This document shows, one piece after another, positions 26,761 to 37,205 of a stretch of DNA of 64,000 nt. Every line of letters starts with the position of its first letter. The stretch's first letter is position 1. Both the position numbers and the translations under genes were made by a program. The notes below the pieces were generated by a model, which was not told the origin of the DNA, searched no databases, and saw only the letters and a program-made list of their open reading frames with translations. Origin of the DNA: Sphagnum magellanicum (Eukaryota > Streptophyta > Sphagnopsida > Sphagnales > Sphagnaceae); NCBI GenBank assembly GCA_021904315.1, contig CM038915.1, positions 15,500,001 to 15,564,000 on the forward strand. Direction: 5' to 3'.

Positions 26761-28434
26761 GAAAATCATCCATTATGACTTGACATACACACATTTGTAG
26801 CAAAAAAATTCCCTTGACAAATCATTTGTAATAGCCACATAAAATCCTAACAACTACCCACTCAAAGAAATTGTTGACTCAATGAATCAAAGTGCAAATG
26901 AAAATTCATTGAAATCCAAAAAGAAACAACAAAAAATTACTTAAGCCACTTTTGGGTTAAGCCTTCTTAAATCCCAAAAGAAAAAATTGGAAAAAGATTT
27001 TTTTTAAAAATCTTGCACCCTTCTAATCTTTTCAAAGCATTTTTTTTTTAAATGAAAAAAAATGATATTCAACCCAAAACAAACATAAATAAACAAACAT
27101 AATCTTCAACATATTTCCCATCTTTGACACAATAATTTTCACTCTAATGTGAAAACCACCACAGCTAAGGAACTCACAATGTGCACAAGAGCTAGCATAA
27201 ACTACAATAAAAATAGAGTGAAACTTAAATTCAACCACACAATGCCATATTTAAAAATATGGCCATGCAATATGCAAGAAAATACTCAATTTTTTTTATG
27301 AAAATATAAAATGATTGGAAACATAAATGATAAAAAATGTTAAAACAAAATGTCATATCTCAAATTAGTGTTATTGAACAATTAAACATAATACTTGGGG
27401 ATCACTTTTATTTATAGTTGTTTTAGGACCTAACTGGAAGAAGATTTCATATGGCCCATTGTTGAAAAAAAATTCTTGAAAATCTTCCAAAACATTTATG
27501 ATGGATGAAAAATGAATAATGATGCTTGAATTTCATGTATTGAACAATAAGTGGATATTGATGGAAGAATTTTGTCGATGGTGGATTAAAAATGGAGGTT
27601 CATGGATAAGCTTCATTTTTTACAACAAGCTAAAGCAAATGAAATACCTTATTTCTAAGAGTAATGATAAAATTAACAATATATGTTTTAATATCCTACA
27701 TTTATTCAATGTCATCCATGACATTACCTTCTTTCACATTACATAGTTTCCACCACATTTTCCATCCATCTTTCACATTATATAGTTTTCACCATATTTT
27801 CCATCCATCTTTCACATCACATACTTTTCACCATATTTTCCATCCATTTTCACATCACATAGTTTTAATGATATGATCCATCTTTGGACATGCTTCATTC
27901 TTTTTGTCCTCTTTTATATTCTTCCCATTGAAGAGACTAGTGTGGCATGTACTAGTGGTGCAAGTGTGAACATGATTATGTAATTGCTCAAAGTATGAAC
28001 ATGGCTCTAACGATGGAGCCCAATGAGAGAGCTCAAAGTGAGAAAAATATTTTAAATTTTCAAATTAATTTCTCATGACAAAAATTACTCAAAATTTAAC
28101 ATGCACCCACCCGTCACTCAATTGTGGTTCTAAAATTTATGAAGTCACCTCCAACAAATCTCACTTATCAAAGGCCTTCTAGTAGTACTAACGGAGAGCT
28201 TGCCCCCAATTTCCTTAAAATTTTCAGTTTTGATTTTTTTATTAAATTTTCAATGAAAAAAATTGTTCGAAATTCAATAACTCTTGCATTGTAAGTCTAA
28301 ACATTACCAAACCATACTCATGTGCACCCCTACTACTCATCAAGGGCTTTCCGAAAGCACTAAAGAGTGCCAAGTGCACCATGGTTTGTGGGGATCTCAA
28401 ATCTCAATGTGACAAACAAAACATACAAAAGAAA
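26761..28434. other. AT-rich intergenic DNA with one small tandem repeat
   Basis: No gene is recognised. A minisatellite lies at 27735-27865 and the rest is AT-rich single-copy-looking sequence. Confidence 0.5.
27735..27865. repeat. Minisatellite, unit about 39 bp, three copies
   Basis: The unit reads roughly CACATTTTCCATCCATCTTT, then CACATTATATAGTTTTCAC. It is repeated with small changes across the interval. Confidence 0.85.
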
Positions 28435-28830
28435 GGCTGTGTTACACTGTAGTGGCCTTGCCATTTACATTAAAAAAGTATCTTAAGGCAAAAGAAGAAG
28501 AATCATAGGAAACTCAAATATTTGACCATGCAAAAATATACCTAATCTTCAAAAAAAAATCCTCTAAAAGAAACCCAAATCCTTCGAGATCATATTATAA
28601 CTCTATAAACCCAAATCCTTTGAGATCATATTATAACTCTATAAACCCAAATCCTTCGAGATCATATTATAACTCTATAACTAATCTCAAGTTTCAACCC
28701 AAGGCAAAATATCATGTTTCAAAAATCCTCATACAAAAATAGACCTAATACCTAGGGGCCAAAACCCATTAGGCTACTATACTCTATAATGAATCTAAAC
28801 ACAAAAATCCTTGCCTTGGTAGGCAAGACC
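28435..28830 (-). repeat. 400-bp dispersed repeat, copy B (inverted relative to copy A)
   Basis: This is the reverse-complement partner of 12797-13218. It lacks the 95-base segment of copy A but has tripled an internal 36-bp unit (28571-28680). It ends about 600 bp before the FIP-like gene, as copy A ends near the flank of the WD40 gene. Confidence 0.85.
28571..28680. repeat. 36-bp tandem triplication inside repeat copy B
   Basis: The unit AAACCCAAATCCTTCGAGAT, then CATATTATAACTCTAT, occurs three times head to tail with a single C/T difference in the middle copy. Copy A has only one diverged copy, so the expansion happened after the copies separated. Confidence 0.95.
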
Positions 28831-29435
28831 AATAAATAAACAAACAACCTTCCTTAATGGACATAGGGAGAGCTCAAATCCCCTAAAATCTATCCAAAAA
28901 GGAAGTTGGTAGTAGTCACACAAAGTGTAGAGCAGGCTGATGATGAGGATGATGATGATAATGCTGATGATGTGCAGCTAGCTAGCTAGCTACCTTATCT
29001 TCAATATCCATACCTCCAAAATTCAATTGCCCATATCTTCAACCCAAGAAAGAAAGGAAGCAAGAAAGCAAGAAAGCAAGAAAATTTTGCCACCCAATTT
29101 AGCATCTTACCCACATTTGCAATCTCCCCACACAAATTACAAAACACAAAACACAAATGTGGGTGAGAATTTTGGGAGTTGCTCCTCCACTCTTTTGTCT
29201 TTCTTGTTTTGTTTGCAGATTACACAAGTTGTGAAGAAGATTAAGCTTTCTTCGGTGCAGATTTTTTTTTTTTTGTTTTGCACAACTAAACTAGTTTTGC
29301 AGTTTGATCTAAAACCCAAAGTTTCCATCTTTGTGCTTTTGTTGCACTCAGATTTTGTCATTGTTGTTGTTGTTGTTGTTGTTGCAGCAGGGAGATTTTG
29401 TTCTTATTTTCTTTCGTTTGTATAGAGTTGTTGTG

Positions 29436-30468
29436 ATGGCGGTAATGGCAATGGTGCATGTGCCCTCACTGGTGGTGACCAAGAGTTCTGCGGCGTACCA
29501 TCAGCAGCTTGGAAAGAGGACAGCACCAGCACCAGCACCAGGTGGTGGATCAGTAGAGACTCAGAGCTTGAGGATGGTAGTGAAGAAGCAGGTGGGAGGG
29601 ATGCGGCGATCTACTGGAGTTGTGTGTGCTTTCGGAGATGTGTCTGCAGAAGGCACTAACTACTTGATCGCTGGAGCTGTTGCTATCGCCATTGTCGGAA
29701 CTGCTTTGCCCATTCTCTTCTCCCGGAAGGACTTGTAAGCCCAAGTGCTGATGATTCTTCTTCTTCCCTCTCCCATTCAGCAGAGCTTTACAGAAACATC
29801 CTGATGTGTTTTGTTCATGTGTGAGCTCCAGTGTTTTTGAAATTAGGGTTTTTTTTAATTGCAAACTTCCACAGCAATTTCAGAGCTTGAAACTACCTAC
29901 ACAGATATACAAGGTTTTCTTTCTGCAAGTCATTCTTTTTTGGGTAGTTGTCGATGGAGGATGCATGTGCTTATGAAGGTGCAAAATTTGCAGTTTTGCT
30001 GACTTTTGTCTTTGTTATTTGGAGTGTGGGGGTGTGGGATGTGTGTGGGGGGGGAGTGAAGATGCCCAGAGTGTGATGGGGCGGGTTTTGTAAGAAAGCC
30101 AGGAACTAAACTCAATGCAAATGCTGCGAGGAAGGACTTGGCTCAAATTGTATGCAAACGCTGCAATGGACTTGGCAAAATCGGTAATATGTCTTGTAGC
30201 TGTTGTTCTTCTTCTCACAATTTTTCTTTGATTTTTTTTGGCAGTAGATTGGAGATTTGAGATTGGTCATGTACGTTGTCCTTTCAGTTTTTTGGCAGCA
30301 CAATATGTTTGATTTACAACCCCACTCTCAATGGGATATCACAGGTCTCAGGAATGGCTAGATTTTGGAGAGGGAGAGGATTTTGGAGAGAGAGAGAAAG
30401 GTCTGGAATTCTGGAATTCACACATTGGATCTGTGACTCCATCTGCAGGTCAAATTGACAAAGCCTGA
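29436..30468 (+). CDS. FIP-like plastid DnaJ-type zinc-finger membrane protein (3 exons)
   Basis: Exons are 29436..29734, 30062..30183 and 30449..30468, giving 146 aa. Introns are GTAAGC..GAAG and GTAATA..GCAG. The first join completes KD-L-CPECDGAG, so the stop seen just after KDL lies in the intron. The second join gives GLGKI-GQIDKA and stop, a 20-nt last exon. Residues 1-70 look like a plastid transit peptide. One membrane span follows at about 76-94 (YLIAGAVAIAIVGTALPILF), then two CxxCxGxG motifs (CPECDGAG at 101-108 and CKRCNGLG at 131-138) that should bind zinc without a J domain. This architecture is that of the thylakoid protein FIP (FtsH5-interacting protein) of Arabidopsis, linked to photosystem II repair. 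ATG 29436 follows a GTT-repeat leader. Assignment to the family is confident; the partner is inferred. Confidence 0.9.
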
Positions 30469-32210
30469 TTGATTGATGTCAAGCACCGCCCCTGATGCGT
30501 GGATTTTCTGTTGGGGTTGGTTGGGGGACGGGGTGGGTTTACAAGAGCAATGTAAGGCTAGTAAGTGTTGCATCATTTTCACTCGGCTATGTGAAAATAT
30601 TGAGACTTTCTGGCAGAATGTTTTGCTAGCTATGTTGTGTGAATTGAACACTCAGATGGAAGATAAAATCTGCATTTGAGAGTACTGCATTTCTGCAGTG
30701 CCACAGAAGCAAGCTTCACACGGTCATCACCAGATGATGACTTTGTCCTTGTATGAAAACTGTAACTTCTGTTGAGTTTAAAGATTGTGATTGGAAAATA
30801 CTGGACATGCCTGAAAGAGTGGTATTTGTGAGGCAGCAGCGAGAGTACCTAGTTCTGGCACAGAAGCAGAAAACTTTTGCCATGGAAAACTTTTGCTTTT
30901 CTTGGTTCTGTTTCCCTTTCTGAAGAATTATTTGAGGTGAGTGGGTATTATCATGGCAGGCGGCACTGTGCTGATTTCAAGGACTAATTTCACACTTGTC
31001 CTTTTTGCATGTTTGAAGTTGAATAGTTCACTGCAAATGTGAGGCCAAATTAGTCTTTTTTGAAGGATAGAAGTCCAGTTTTGGAAGTTAGATTGGCGTC
31101 TGTACTTTACTGTTGTTAACTCAGGACAGAAACTCATGAGGAAAAATCCTGGCAGAAACTCTGGATTCAGATGTTTGGGTACAATGGTGGTGCCTGAAAA
31201 TTTTCAGTGCATTATTATAAGAGGGGTGGGTGCAATGAGGAAATCATGGCTGCTCCCACTGTCAGGAGCTGAATAATGATGGGAGGCACCGAGCAAAGAA
31301 TTGCAATTCTCTAGAATATCAGATGGGTTTGTCTTTGTCCAGAGGAAATAGATAGGGATCCCAAGGTTGCAATAGGGTCGCAAGCATTTTGACATCACCC
31401 CCAAGCAAGAAATTGCAATTCTCTAGAGTATCAGGCATTTTGACATCACCCCCAAGCAAGAAATTGCAATTCTCTAGAGTATCAGACGGGTTAGTCTTTG
31501 TCTAGAGGAAATAGATAGGGATTCTATGGTTGAAATACGGTTGCAAGGATTTTTGACATCACCCACAAGCGATTTCAATGCAACTGGATATAAATCCTAT
31601 AATAGAATTGTAGACAAATTGCAGTGACAAGCAAGTATTACAGTGAAGAATACACCACGTATTTGCAAAAACTTCAGCTACAAAATTCTTCAATTTCACA
31701 AAAGTCCAGTACCTGTAACAATCCTCTATGGCAGCACTAAAATGATCAATTCCACTGTCCTGTGACATACATCTTTTACAACTTTCTTTCTAGCTTCTAC
31801 ACTTTCTACAGTTCACACAACTGGGCTGTAATTTGAACATCATGATAGTCTTATACTGGACCATGAATAAAGCAAGCATTTGCATCTCTGATTTGACAAG
31901 GTTCTTTTCCTCCCCATATCAAATGCATTGAGATGAGATGCAGTTTGCCAAGACAATGACAAGCATACACATATTTGTAAGATGTTTTTGTAGCCTGTCA
32001 AATTGTACTACCTCTGCTGGCATTGTCTTCTTCAACCACATACATCATCACCAACAACTGCAACCTTGAAATGGACTGACCACACTACTCGGCAAAGACA
32101 GAGTAAAACTTCAACAACAGAAGGCAGCCCGGGGTGGGGGTTGAGGAAAAAAAGAAGAATGAAAGCATGAAGATCACAAAAAGGCGGCAGTTCAAAAAGG
32201 TACTTGGTTA
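30469..32210. other. Intergenic DNA between two tail-to-tail plastid genes
   Basis: No coding sequence is recognised. It should hold the 3' ends of both the FIP-like and the MPH2 genes. A nested tandem duplication lies at 31285-31570. Confidence 0.5.
31285..31570. repeat. Nested tandem duplication
   Basis: AAGAAATTGCAATTCTCTAG then A(G/A)TATCAG occurs at about 31295, 31407 and 31459. GGCATTTTGACATCACCCCC or a relative occurs at about 31385, 31435 and 31550. A longer unit with GTCTTTGTC(C/T)AGAGGAAATAGATAGGGAT appears at about 31331 and 31495. A short unit of about 52 bp has been repeated inside a longer duplicated block. Confidence 0.85.
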
Positions 32211-34139
32211 CTATAGGCCTTTAATCTGCTCCGACAAGCCAGTGAGAGTTGACCACTTCTCAAGTGCACTTGCAGAGACCACAAATGCACTCTTTGATGA
32301 CTCTGCATCTTGCTTCACCACTGGTCCTCCCCCAAAAAGATAACAGAAGCCCAACAACAACATTGTCAAACTCCAATAAAAAATGCAATGAATTCATGTG
32401 CTTTATGGTTCACCTACACGACATCCTGACAAAACCAATTGATTCCACGACCAAATTATGAGGAGTAGTCTCTCCACACAAAGGTGCATTGTATCATCAC
32501 TTTGACAGAGTCTCACACAATGCACATTTGCTCATCAACACCCTGTATGGGCTGCCCTCAATGTTTTAGTGTGATATCGCCATTCATTATCTTGCATATA
32601 CAGAATTGAAAAAAGGAAAAAGAAATTCACAGCAATGAGACAATGTTGCCAACAGAGGTCAGAAAATTACCAGCAGATTGCAGTGAAGCTAGGGCTGAGC
32701 TGAACACATCTGCCTCCTTTCTCTCTTCCGAGTTGGCACTTACCTTTTTACATCACAACCCCCATCTCCCAAAAAACAGATGAGGAATCTCTGGCTGATG
32801 ATGAGGAATCTGTGAGATGAGGAATATGTGAAAGGGAGAAAACAGTGGATTCTACACCATTCTTCAGGTGGATGCTTCAGCAGAAGAAGAAGACTGTCCA
32901 TGATGATGAGGACATGGACAGGCTCAGCCTAGAATTGTTGCCTCAGGAAAGAAAGAAAGAAAGAAGCACAGAGAGACACAGAGAGACACAGAGAGAGAGA
33001 GAGAGAGAGTGAAGAATTGTGGGAGTAGATATCTCAATCAGTACCTTGGAAAGAGCATCCTTGACATCCTTAATCCAATCATTGTCTGGGGTCGATCCCA
33101 ATACCGATGTAGCTGTGCTGAAATCAGATCCATCTATTGCCTGCCCTGCTTTGCTCAACTTGTACACTGCTGCTTGCACTGACTCTGTTGAATGCCATCA
33201 CCATCCCTACAAGACCTCAGTCCTTACTCTTCTCTGTCTCTCTTTGTGTGTCTCTCTCAGAGTATTACATGCATTATGGAACAAACCCTATACATGGGAG
33301 ATTCTGAGATTGCACAGTTTCACTCTTTCCACAAGGGTTTTGGAGCTTTGAGATTTCCTTCGTTCCACAAGTCCTTGGGGGGAAAGAAAAAGAATGCAAA
33401 GACTCCTGCAACAATCATTGTGTATGTGGTCCTGCTTGAGGAGTGTTGCAAGCTCCAGTGCTTCTTGCTGCTAGTGCAGAACTCTTATGAACTCGACATC
33501 CTTTTGTTGAATTCGGCCAGAAAATAAAAGACAAGAGAAGAATTCACACTTTTCTCACATTGCCTGCCTCCTTTTGTTTTCTTCTCTGGATTGGATTCCC
33601 ATCATCAATCGATCATATAGCATTAGCATCACAAAACCCCTTCACAATCTTTTGCTTTCACAAAACCCCAGGGATATAGGCTACGACAATGAAGAACACG
33701 ACTAACCAGTTTCCTTCTTGAAAGAATTGATAGCACTAGCACGGCGTTGGATTCTCTTCTTCTTATCCTCCTTCACCTTCTCCAAGAGCGCATCATCGTC
33801 ATCCGCTTCCAGCAAAGCGGAAGCCATGAATGGAGTCCAACAAGACCATAAAGCGGCAGTCCCGACACCAGCAGCAGCTAAAAGCACAGACCTCACTGCT
33901 TCTCTCCGAGACAAAACAAAATGATGATGATGATGATCGACTAAACTGGAGCTCATTTTCCCCTGTTGTTGTTGTTGTTGCTGCTGCTGCTGCTGTTGCA
34001 CCTCACATCTTGCACGATGGCCGGAAACATTTGCTCGGTTTCGTCCCTGCTGCTGCTGCTGGTTGTCTCCAACGAAGGACTTGCCAAGCAGCAAGCTACG
34101 ATTGCCGGCAGCAAAGGAAGCCGAGAGTGCAGAAGCCAT
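32211..34139 (-). CDS. MPH2: Thylakoid lumen protein MPH2 / TL16.5 (4 exons)
   Basis: Exons are complement of 33707..34139, 33045..33184, 32671..32743 and 32211..32320, giving 251 aa. All phases agree and all introns are GT-AG. The protein matches the Arabidopsis 16.5-kDa lumen protein along its length: LLEKVKEDKKKRIQRR, then VYKLSKAGQAI, then SVLGSTPDNDW, then ALASLQSA, then ESSKSAFVVSAS, then EKWSTLTGLSEQIKGL and stop. It has a bipartite targeting signal: a transit region, then twin arginines (78-79, LSRREAVR), a hydrophobic stretch and MASA before acidic LLEADDDD. It should therefore reach the lumen by the Tat route. MPH2 is needed for photosystem II repair under changing or high light. 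The transit region is unusual, with 12 glutamines at 48-59 and five histidines at 69-73. ATG 34139 is the first ATG; an upstream in-frame GTG is not used here. Confidence 0.93.
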
Positions 34140-35090
34140 GTTGGTTGCAGAAGAGAAACTCTTTTGCAAATAACGCGATCTCGCGCGCCGCGCGCTTGTT
34201 GTGAATTGCACTAGAGAATTGGAGCAACAAGTGTTGCTGGATCTTCTTCTTCTTCTTCGTCTTCTTCTTCGTCGTCGTCGTCTTCTTCATCAGCAGCCAT
34301 TCTTTTGCACTGGGGATAAGGCGTGAAATTTTTATTTATTTATTTATTTATTTATTTAAGTCCCAAGCAACATGGTCAAGGGAATTTTTTTGGACAATTT
34401 TTTCAAAAAAAATTGGTCACATTTGGAGGATTTAAAATATTAAAAAAATTCTGAAATTATCAATATTTTTTGAGGATTTGGGCAGATTTTTATTTATTTT
34501 TAGCTTTCTTCTTTTGGAAAATCACCATATTTTTAGCTAATAGTTCTATGGGTTTGCCAACATGTTAGTACCATATTCCATGGGCAGCTTCAACAAACTT
34601 TTTGTCGAATAATTATTTTATTTTCAAAGTTCACTTTAACAAGAAAAATAGAATTTTTTTTAAAAAATTGAAAATGATGGTGGATGAATTTAATTTATTT
34701 CAAATATGGATGAGTGTGTATCTTACCTATACATATACATCAATAGATATCATTATTTTCACATGCTATATAGACCTAGCTATTTTGGGCTTAGGTACCT
34801 AAGTACCTTGTGTTCTTGTTCTTGATTTAGGTATCAAGGTTTGTTAGCTTCACTTCCATAGGTACCAATTGTTTCTTGATTTAGTGTAGTTTGATTAAGT
34901 GGTTGCATTGTAGTTTTTGGAGTTTTCCTTTGTGGGTAAGGTATTCACTTAGTTTTTCAAGTGTAGGATTTCTTCTACCATTCCTTTGAGAATGTGATTG
35001 ATTAGAGGTAGGTAGCATGGATTGTGGAACTAGTGATTGTGGTATAAAAAAACACAACAAAATTTGTTCACCAGGTTGTTTCACCCCATT
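34140..35090. other. 5' flank of MPH2 and AT-rich spacer
   Basis: CTT/CGT triplet runs lie near 34240-34290 and a (TTTA)n run near 34330-34360. The rest is AT-rich. No gene is seen; the MPH2 promoter should lie in the first few hundred bases. Confidence 0.5.
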
Positions 35091-35094
35091 TCAA

Positions 35095-37205
35095 GAGATG
35101 AAAAAGAGATAGCTTTGTATTGAGACTTTGATCGCTTGAATGAGCAAGTGGAAACTGAAAGAAGTAGCAAGCCAATGGCAAAGAAGAGACTTGTGAGAAG
35201 ACCAAGAAAGCTCACAACAACTCTACAACCAAATGGAAACATCAAAAAAGAAGCTAATGATGAAGCTCCAAAGCGATTGAGGGCAAGTAAGCAAGGAAAA
35301 TATACCAATTGGTTTTAGTAAGATTTGTGGCCACCAATCATGGTAGTAGTCAAAAAATACAATGGTAATCCATTTGAAGCTTTGCATTTTCTTCTGATTA
35401 CTTACAAAAAACTAGGATGTCCAAGTGTTTACGAAATACTAAGTAGATCTAATCTTTACAAGTGGTTTACAAACATTAGAAAACCAAAGTCAAATTACAG
35501 TTAGTGAAAATATTTTTTTATTTACACAACAATTTGCTTCTCATATTGACAAAATAGAAGAAATGTTAATTAACAATCCTATTTGGAAACAACAATTAGT
35601 AGATATTGGTACTGTCATTGCACAACAAGCTTTGGATTGGGGATTTAGTGGTGTAATGCTAAGAGGTTCAAGAGTATGTTGGAATGTGCGAAAATCAGCA
35701 CCTTACAATGTTTATAAGCAATTGGTTTTTTATGTACTCATAGGTACCAGAGGAGATTGTTATGATTATTATTGTATTCATATCAAAAAGATGCGACAAA
35801 GTATTCAAATCATTATGCAATGTCTTAATTAAATACCTAATGGCATGATTAAAGCCGATGATCGTAAGCTATGTCTTCCGTCACGATCCCAAATGAAACA
35901 ATCCATGGAATCTTTAATTCAACATTTTATACTTTATATATAATGTTTTTCTATACCAGCTTCTTCTACTTATACCGTAGTAGAAGCACCTAAAATGGGT
36001 TTTGCATTTCAATGCAAAAATTGCATTTACTTGTCCTTGAAGAGTACCTTGAATTAAAAGACGCGCCCTAAGCATGTTGCAAAAAATGAAAGTGGTTAAA
36101 CAAACCACTAACAACTTGTATTATATAGCCCATAGTTCGTGGGATGATCCAATCCTTAGCTCCACATGTGATTCATGACACACCTAGAGGATTCAAGGTC
36201 ACCAAAGAGTGGACACATCAATTTTTAAAACTTTACATTAATTGGAATTTTAGGGTTGGCAATACAATTGCAAGTATAATGCCAATGGACTGGATGGAAC
36301 AAAGAAAATTCATGGTGTACCGTGTAGCTTATTGTGCTAAGATCTACAACATTCCACCACACCTTCTTGTGAATATAGACTAAACATGGATGCATGTGGT
36401 ACTTACTGCTAGAGAAATAACATGTGAAAGTAAAGGAACCAAACATATTCAAGTGCTTGGTGTAGAAAACAAAAAACAAGTGATTACAATGGCATCACTA
36501 ACAATAGACAGTAATTGTTTTCCTCTCAAATGGTATTTATAAGAATCATAAGACGATAATTACCACCTAACAATGCATGAAAAACAAAGTGCATTACAAA
36601 TGGATGGGATTTAACATTTGGTGTTAACCATTAGTCTAACTTGGAAACAACAAAATAGTTTGTCAACACCATCATGATGCCATCTCTTCATAATCAAATT
36701 CAACAACAAGGGTTGCCAAAGAATCAAAAAATGGTGTGGTTGTTAAATTATTGGTCTATCCACAAAAACAAAGAGTTTTTAAATTGGATGAAAGAGAAAC
36801 ATTCAAACACCTTGGTGATTCTTGTGTTAAGTAATTTTACTAATGTTTTACAACCTGTAGATGTGATTTTACAATGCCCTTTGAAACATGTATTCAAAAT
36901 GGCTTTCAATGGTTGGACCATAAACATCATCAAGTCACATATTGACACAAGTGCAAATCTTCATGTGGATTTCCTAATGAGCAACTTGAAGCCCAAATTT
37001 TGTCGTTTGTTACATCAAGCATGGATGGAGGTGAAAGCAATGAAACTTATTTAATAAAAGGTCGGGAGAAATAAGACTTACAAGGGCTTGGGATGATGAT
37101 TTTCAACTTGTAACATTGGAGGCCAATACGACAACTTCTTTGTTTACAATTGTGTTGGAGATTGAAGAAGCAATTGACGTTGTGGATGGTTCTGACCCAA
37201 CATAA
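35095..37205 (+). pseudogene. Dead pogo/Tigger-like (DDE_1) transposase
   Basis: Fragments run in order. A basic N-terminal part (KKRLVRRPRKL) lies at 35136-35318. A DNA-binding-region piece with NNPIWKQQ lies at 35563. The DDE domain follows: PPHLLVNID then T at 36355-36385, KGTKHIQVLGVENKKQVI at 36430-36490, and at 36674-37054 LPKNQKMVWLLNYWSIHKNK, SNFTNVLQPVDVI and MSNLKPKFCRLLHQAW. Of the three catalytic acids the first (NID) and third (QPVD) are visible, but the second is Asn in WLLNYWSIH where family members have Asp. Stops and frame changes split the gene. It is a relic of a DNA transposon that is common in non-seed plants. Confidence 0.85.

Noticed and set aside
28920-29035. (GAT)n and (GCTA)n runs just upstream of the FIP-like gene considered as a CRISPR-like or regulatory array
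   Set aside because: They are ordinary simple repeats with no spacer structure, like those at every gene island here.
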